The position numbers were made by a program, and so were the translations under genes. The notes beneath the pieces are model-generated. The model saw only the letters and a list, made by a program, of their open reading frames with translations, ran no database searches and was not told the DNA's origin. Shown here in pieces: positions 59,387 through 64,000 of a stretch of 64,000 nt of DNA. The number at the start of each line of letters is the position of its first letter. Within the stretch, counting starts at the first letter, position 1. This stretch comes from Sebastes aleutianus (taxonomy: Eukaryota; Chordata; Actinopteri; Perciformes; Sebastidae). The stretch is from positions 116,001 to 180,000 of the forward strand of contig CAKAKS010000279.1 of assembly GCA_916700875.1 (NCBI GenBank), given 5' to 3'.

Positions 59387-59834
59387 ATCTGATACTGTTT
59401 AATGACAGCAGACGTACTGTGTGATGGGCTACGCTGACATTTAAAATGAGTGATCACAGGAGGCAACAACAGCTTTTCTTACTGCCACACAGCCCTCACT
59501 GGGCCGCTCTATCCCCAAGAGCTCTGTTTTGGGTGAGAAAAACGGCGGCCTAGTGAGGACGGAGCCCCAAACTGAGAGAAAAATATACACTTGTGAATTT
59601 TTACGGGTTCATTTGGACAAAGACTACTCTATATACACTATTCAAGACACCTAGACAGAAGACAGTGTGGAGTAGTCCAGAAATTAAACAGTAAAGTAAA
59701 GCCACCTCTACACACAACAAACAGCGAAATCCATCTGAGAATAACTAATAATAATTCATGTTAAATATGAATAATGTTGTGGGATTGATCCTTATTTCAT
59801 GGGATATTTTGGGATTTATACATAATTATTACAA

Positions 59835-59837
<3 letters not shown>

Positions 59838-59867
<30 letters not shown>
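59838..59867. repeat. AT microsatellite, unit 7
   Basis: AT dinucleotide run in the shared 3' spacer. Confidence 0.85.
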
Positions 59868-59872
<5 letters not shown>

Positions 59873-61123
59873 AAATAAAAAATAAACAGACTAAGCATTG
59901 GAATAGTGATTTGGATGTTGAATAACATGAACACCAAATAAGTTTGGATCCAGTGTGATTTCACAACAAATTCTGTTCTTTTACTGGTTAAAAACAGCTG
60001 ACTGACAACAGGGAGTTATCAAAATAAACTGTCCTGAAATATTTAAACAGCTTTATAATAATTTTCTCACATATTTAACGATCTACTTTGAAGCATTTGT
60101 GACAAAACGGTTCAATTTCAGGACGTGATCCTGATCCAAAGCAGCCTGGAGCTTTGTATGACACCCTGGAAAAAAGACAGGAAGAAAAGACTTAGTTCAT
60201 TCTTGTTTATTGATTATAGAAACCTTCAGTTTGTTCACACATCCTATCAGTAAAGTCTGTTAAATGACTCTTGTTCAATGATTTCACGTGCAGATTCATT
60301 TTCATCCACACAATCAGTTTGTTTGAGCAGAATCTCAGCGATGTAACAGAGAATAATGATTTCCTTATTGATTATGATCATAATTTCAGTTTTCATTAAA
60401 CATCTTAGTATCTCGTTTGTACGTCGATCTGGACGACAACATTTAGTCTGCCAAATAAATAAATGTGATTCGAGATAACTTTACAAAAAGTGGTGAGAAC
60501 AGAATATCTACAGTATGATAAGAAATAAATCACTAGACCTTCCTTTAAGACCCGTGCAGTGGAAGAGAAACAACAACATACACACATATATATACAAATA
60601 TTCATGAAACATTTAGAGCACAGAGAAGTTTACATTTGAATGCAGAGAAATATCAGTTCAGGTGAACAAAGATCATCATGAGCAGTGAAACAGACACAGG
60701 AAGGAGCGCCACCTGAAGACACTCACACATTTACAGAACAACTCATGAGATGGATCGTATATGATCAGGATGTGAATTTGTGGCTAAATTGTTACACAAA
60801 TAAACAGTGGTCATGTCTATAATGTCTTGTGAACAGTTTTTTTCCACTTATATCTTAATGTTTGATTGAAAGACAACTTATAATGAAGCAAATTGCATTC
60901 AGTAATAGTAAATGGTAACATTTACTAGTCAGTATATTATACATTTTATACAAGGTGAAAAGGTATCAGCATGACATACAGTATGCAAGGTTAACAGTAT
61001 TTAATTTCTTTATTAAAGCATGTGTATCAAAAGTATTCATCATATAAGTGGTGTGTAACAATATATACATACTTACAAAGTTTATGTCATCACTGACGTT
61101 GTTGCCGCCGTGTTTATTCCTAG

Positions 61124-61346
61124 ATGGAGTGTTAATGGAGCAGCTGCATAGCCTGGCACTGATCGATCCAAACTCCATTCAGAAAACAAGCATTTTAAAA
61201 GTTGTTTGCTTGCTGTGTTGCGGACAGACCTGACAAAGCATGAATTTGGTCTTTTTACAAATCAACATCATAATGTCGTTATTTCGGCATCATTTTGATC
61301 CGTTTATTGCAATTAAATCACAGCACAGTCTGTTTATTTTGGGTTC
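61124..61346. repeat. Collapsed hybrid of the 233 bp block, unit 7
   Basis: Single block with the same first-copy/second-copy hybrid structure as in unit 6, including CATGAATTTGGTC. The shared hybrid indicates one collapse event followed by duplication or conversion between units 6 and 7. Confidence 0.75.
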
Positions 61347-61765
61347 ATACCGCAGTAGCGACGTGTGGCTTGCTAATGTGTTTCCTGCTTGGTGTGAATG
61401 CACGGTGGTAACACAATACGAAGCACAACGTAACGTAACTTAAACGAACATAAACAATAGCACATGCACAACGACAGCACGATGTAATGACTCAATGAAC
61501 CGCTGACACAATCCCCAGAAAACATAAACACTGCACTGTTCTCCAGCTTTTCATTTAGAAAGAGCAACAACCAATGAGGAACCTGCAACAGTCGCTGATG
61601 AATCCTGTAACTTCATCACTCAGTCAGTCAGTCAGTGACAGACTTTAGTGTTTGTAGGGCTGGTCCTCTGCGGTCCAGACACAAATCAGCTCTGCAGCAA
61701 CAATGATGGACACCAGATAAGTTTAAGAGTTAAAACACAGAATTTAACCCTTAAATGACTTCTGT

Positions 61766-63439
61766 CTATTTCAGTTTACACAACTCAGCAGTGTCTCCAT
61801 GATCGTGATAAAGCAAAAGTCCAGCATAGAGAGGCTCAGTGAATGTGGTCTGGACTCTGTGGAGGAGAGTCATGGTTTCAGAGACGCTGTAGAAGGACAG
61901 AATACCTGCACTGTGATCCAGGTACACTCCTACTCTGGAGGACTGAGGACCTGAGACGGGGGTTTTGATATTGTTGTACAAAAATCTATAACTGTCTTGG
62001 TTACAATCTAACGCCCAAGATTTGTCATTGAATCCAAACTCACATTCATTCCACCCCCCTGCTCTACTGATACTCTTGTATGCGACTGCTACATAAACTC
62101 CTCTCCCTCTCCTCTCCACCTCCCAGTAACAACGTCCAGTCAGACTCTCTCTACTCAGGACCTGATGACACCATCCAGTGAATCTGTCTGGGTGACTAGC
62201 ATAAGACTGATCGTAAATCGTAAATGTTGCTTTTCTGTTCCCCTCAGATAATAACAGCTGTGTGTGTGCTGTGTTTGGATCCAGTGTGATTTCTCGTGAA
62301 TATTTTAAGAATCCAGCTCTGGTCTTGGGCTCTGGTTGTGACAGTAAAACATCCACTTCAGTCCCTGTCTGTGAGACGTTTGTCCATTTCTCTCTCAGAA
62401 CGTCATGTAGTTTATCTCTGACTTCTGACACAGCCGCCGCCAGGTCCTCAAAGTAGCTCGGAGGACGGATATTGATGCTGGATGTAGATTCCCTGAGCGG
62501 TGACAGTGAGGGGTAGTTGAGTAGAAACTGGTTGTGATCCTCTGTGTGTGACAGCAGCTTCATCTCAGCGTCTCTCCTCTTCAGGTCAGTGATCTCCTGC
62601 TCCAGCTTCTCCTGAAGCTCTTTGACTCGACTCACTTCACTTTTCTGCTGGGATCTGACCTGCTGCTTCACATCACAGCTTCTTTTCTCCATGAGACGGA
62701 TCAGCTCGCTGAAGATCTTCTCACTGTCCTCCACTGCTTTATCAGCAGAGCGATTGACAGCCTCCACCTCCTGTTGGAGCAGCTTCACATCTTTCTCTCT
62801 GTCCTGGATCCTCTGCTGGATGTTGAGTCGACTCACCTCCAGCTCTCTCTGCCTGTCGGTCCTTTCCGCTGCAGCTGAGACGGTGTCGTGGCCTTTATGT
62901 TCATCCACAGAGCAGAGATAACAGATACACTGCTGATCAGTACGACAGAACATCTTCATCACCTCGTCGTGACGAGAGCAGATGTTCTCCTGGAGCTTCT
63001 TGGAGGGCTCCACCAGCTTGTGTTTCTTGAATGGAGCTGAATCATAATGAGGATGGAGGTGTTTCTCACAGTAAGAGGCCAGACACACCAGACAGGACTT
63101 GAAGGCTTTCAGTTTCCTCCCAGTGCAGACATCACAGGCCACATCTTCAGGTCCAGCATAGCAGTGATCAGCATGAGCAGCTTTGAGTCCAGTCTTCTTC
63201 AGCTTCTCCACTAAAACGGCTAACATGGTGTTTTTCAGCAGGACGGGCCTCGGTGTGAAGGTCTGCCTACACTGAGGGCAGCTGTAGATCTTCTTCTCAT
63301 CCTCTCCATCCCAGAAGCTTTTAATACAGTTCATGCAGTAGCTGTGTCCACAGGAAGTAGCCACCGGATCCTTCAGTAGATCCAGACAGATCGAACAAGA
63401 GAAGGTTTCCTGGTCCAGCTGATCTCCTTTCTGCGCCAT
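61766..63439 (-). CDS. finTRIM-type E3 ubiquitin ligase, copy 7
   Basis: 557 aa and intact; sister of copy 4 (KIFSELIRLME, RESTSSINI, LLLYHDHGDTAEL, same insertion upstream of the acceptor). Copy-specific changes: LVEKLKKTG, AAHADHCYAG and KHLHPHYDS around B-box 1 (ligands kept), ITDLKRRD in the coiled coil, RPPSYFEDLAAAV and KLHDVL in the linker. B30.2 patches are AHTQLLL...TIYDQSYAS, WCHQVLSRES, AGGWNECEFGFN and SYRFLYNNIKTPVSGP, the last resembling copy 3 rather than copy 4 in RFLYNN. That mix of patches suggests exchange between copies. The start is the family ATG; the frame is open 45 codons further, to an ATG within the intron-like sequence. Confidence 0.9.
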   Translation of the reverse strand: MAQKGDQLDQETFSCSICLDLLKDPVATSCGHSYCMNCIKSFWDGEDEKKIYSCPQCRQTFTPRPVLLKNTMLAVLVEKLKKTGLKAAHADHCYAGPEDVACDVCTGRKLKAFKSCLVCLASYCEKHLHPHYDSAPFKKHKLVEPSKKLQENICSRHDEVMKMFCRTDQQCICYLCSVDEHKGHDTVSAAAERTDRQRELEVSRLNIQQRIQDREKDVKLLQQEVEAVNRSADKAVEDSEKIFSELIRLMEKRSCDVKQQVRSQQKSEVSRVKELQEKLEQEITDLKRRDAEMKLLSHTEDHNQFLLNYPSLSPLRESTSSINIRPPSYFEDLAAAVSEVRDKLHDVLREKWTNVSQTGTEVDVLLSQPEPKTRAGFLKYSREITLDPNTAHTQLLLSEGNRKATFTIYDQSYASHPDRFTGWCHQVLSRESLTGRCYWEVERRGRGVYVAVAYKSISRAGGWNECEFGFNDKSWALDCNQDSYRFLYNNIKTPVSGPQSSRVGVYLDHSAGILSFYSVSETMTLLHRVQTTFTEPLYAGLLLYHDHGDTAELCKLK

Positions 63440-63576
63440 TTCACCTCTCAGTAGCAACGACTGTCTGAGTTTCACTTCCTGAGAACCGACACTAGTTTGA
63501 GCTCTGATGTAATCATCATGTGTTATGTCGGTTACACCCACCTTCAAACTGTCGATCTGAAGGGGAGGGAACAAGG
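63440..63576 (-). promoter_or_regulatory. Gene 7 5' leader: splice acceptor and ETS/IRF-like box
   Basis: Acceptor AG at 63558-63557; GGAAGTGAAA at 63479-63470; 117 nt leader. Confidence 0.5.
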
Positions 63577-63684
63577 AAATAAGAGGACCGAGTGTGTCCG
63601 AGCTGTCTGTGTTTGAGAGCAGGACGAAGAGGGAGGGGTTATCAAGCTATGATTCATTCCAGGACGAGGAGCAGCACGACTGAC

Positions 63685-63973
63685 TACGTCCCAAATCACA
63701 TACTTTTACTTTTTACTTTTAGTACACTGCAGCTGCCCTTACAAAGTACGTACTGTTGCATGCAGTATGAATACAATATATCTGCTGTGCAGAGGATTGT
63801 GGGTCAGAACAGCCGGAAAAGCATGCTGGCTTTCATACTGTAAAATGTGACCAGATGTAGTAGGACATCCTGGTATTTTTGGCACACTGCATTTGACATC
63901 CTATGTATTGGGACATAAGAAATCTTATTTTCTGGCATACTAAGTAGTATGGTAGTATGGGTTTTGGAACGCA
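63685..63973. mobile_element. MITE-like element upstream of gene 7
   Basis: Full-length copy; the window ends 27 bases later in the shared ATTTACAAACGGA sequence, so the array may continue. Confidence 0.6.
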
Positions 63974-64000
63974 CAGTATGTTTCGTCATTTACAAACGGA

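Larger units (their letters stand above)
56923..61765. other. Spacer 7, type C, 3' flank of gene 7
   Basis: Distal 5' flank of gene 6 to about 57255, then the shortest spacer. Long left arm, then a solo LTR (57865-58465) inserted in the GACAATGTTTTATT segment, then a jump at about 58488 directly to the end of the right arm, so most of the spacer between the arms is deleted. The common segment follows with a LINE 3' fragment (59203-59386), AT microsatellite, and a collapsed 233 bp block. No gene is recognised. Confidence 0.8.

Overview
The window looks like nuclear DNA of a teleost fish, most likely a spiny-rayed (percomorph/acanthomorph) species. The reasons are an array of fish-specific finTRIM-type genes, a LINE of the CR1/L2/Rex group common in fish, abundant short fish DNA transposons, AT/AC/CT microsatellites and no operon-like layout. 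I cannot name the species from the sequence alone.

The dominant structure is a head-to-tail tandem array. A unit of about 8.7 to 10.6 kb repeats six times plus a partial seventh, starting near 1, 9841, 20200, 29055, 37730, 46660 and 57255. Each unit is a long non-coding spacer followed by one minus-strand gene with a single open coding exon, then a short 5' region carrying a roughly 290 bp MITE-like element. The seven coding exons (556-559 aa from the preferred start) all encode RING, B-box 1, B-box 2, coiled coil and C-terminal PRY/SPRY (B30.2), the architecture of fish finTRIM / TRIM16-like / TRIM25-like E3 ubiquitin ligases. All seven reading frames are open and keep all RING and B-box zinc ligands. 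The RING-to-coiled-coil part is nearly invariant; differences concentrate in a few patches of B30.2, the ligand-recognition domain. This is what an expanding antiviral-type recognition family under diversifying selection would look like.

The spacers fall into three types by shared insertions and deletions: A (units 1, 2, 6), B (units 3, 5) and C-like (units 4, 7), in the order A-A-B-C-B-A-C. This cannot arise by simple one-at-a-time duplication and implies multi-unit block duplication, unequal crossover or gene conversion. Spacers contain: paired inverted arms of about 280-430 bp; a 13 bp perfect hairpin in type A; a 1.28 kb DNA-transposon-like insertion shared by units 3 and 5; a damaged LINE with reverse transcriptase in unit 4 (about 29627-32562); a 601 bp solo LTR with a 5 bp target duplication in unit 7; a short LINE 3' fragment with a 14 bp target duplication in unit 7; and a 233 bp tandem duplication in the 3' flanks that has collapsed to one hybrid copy in units 6 and 7.

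No tRNA, rRNA, CRISPR or other host protein gene was recognised. The best candidates for something new are the B30.2 loop diversification within an otherwise homogenised array, the mosaic history of the units, and a conserved ETS/IRF-like box next to a conserved splice acceptor just upstream of every start codon.
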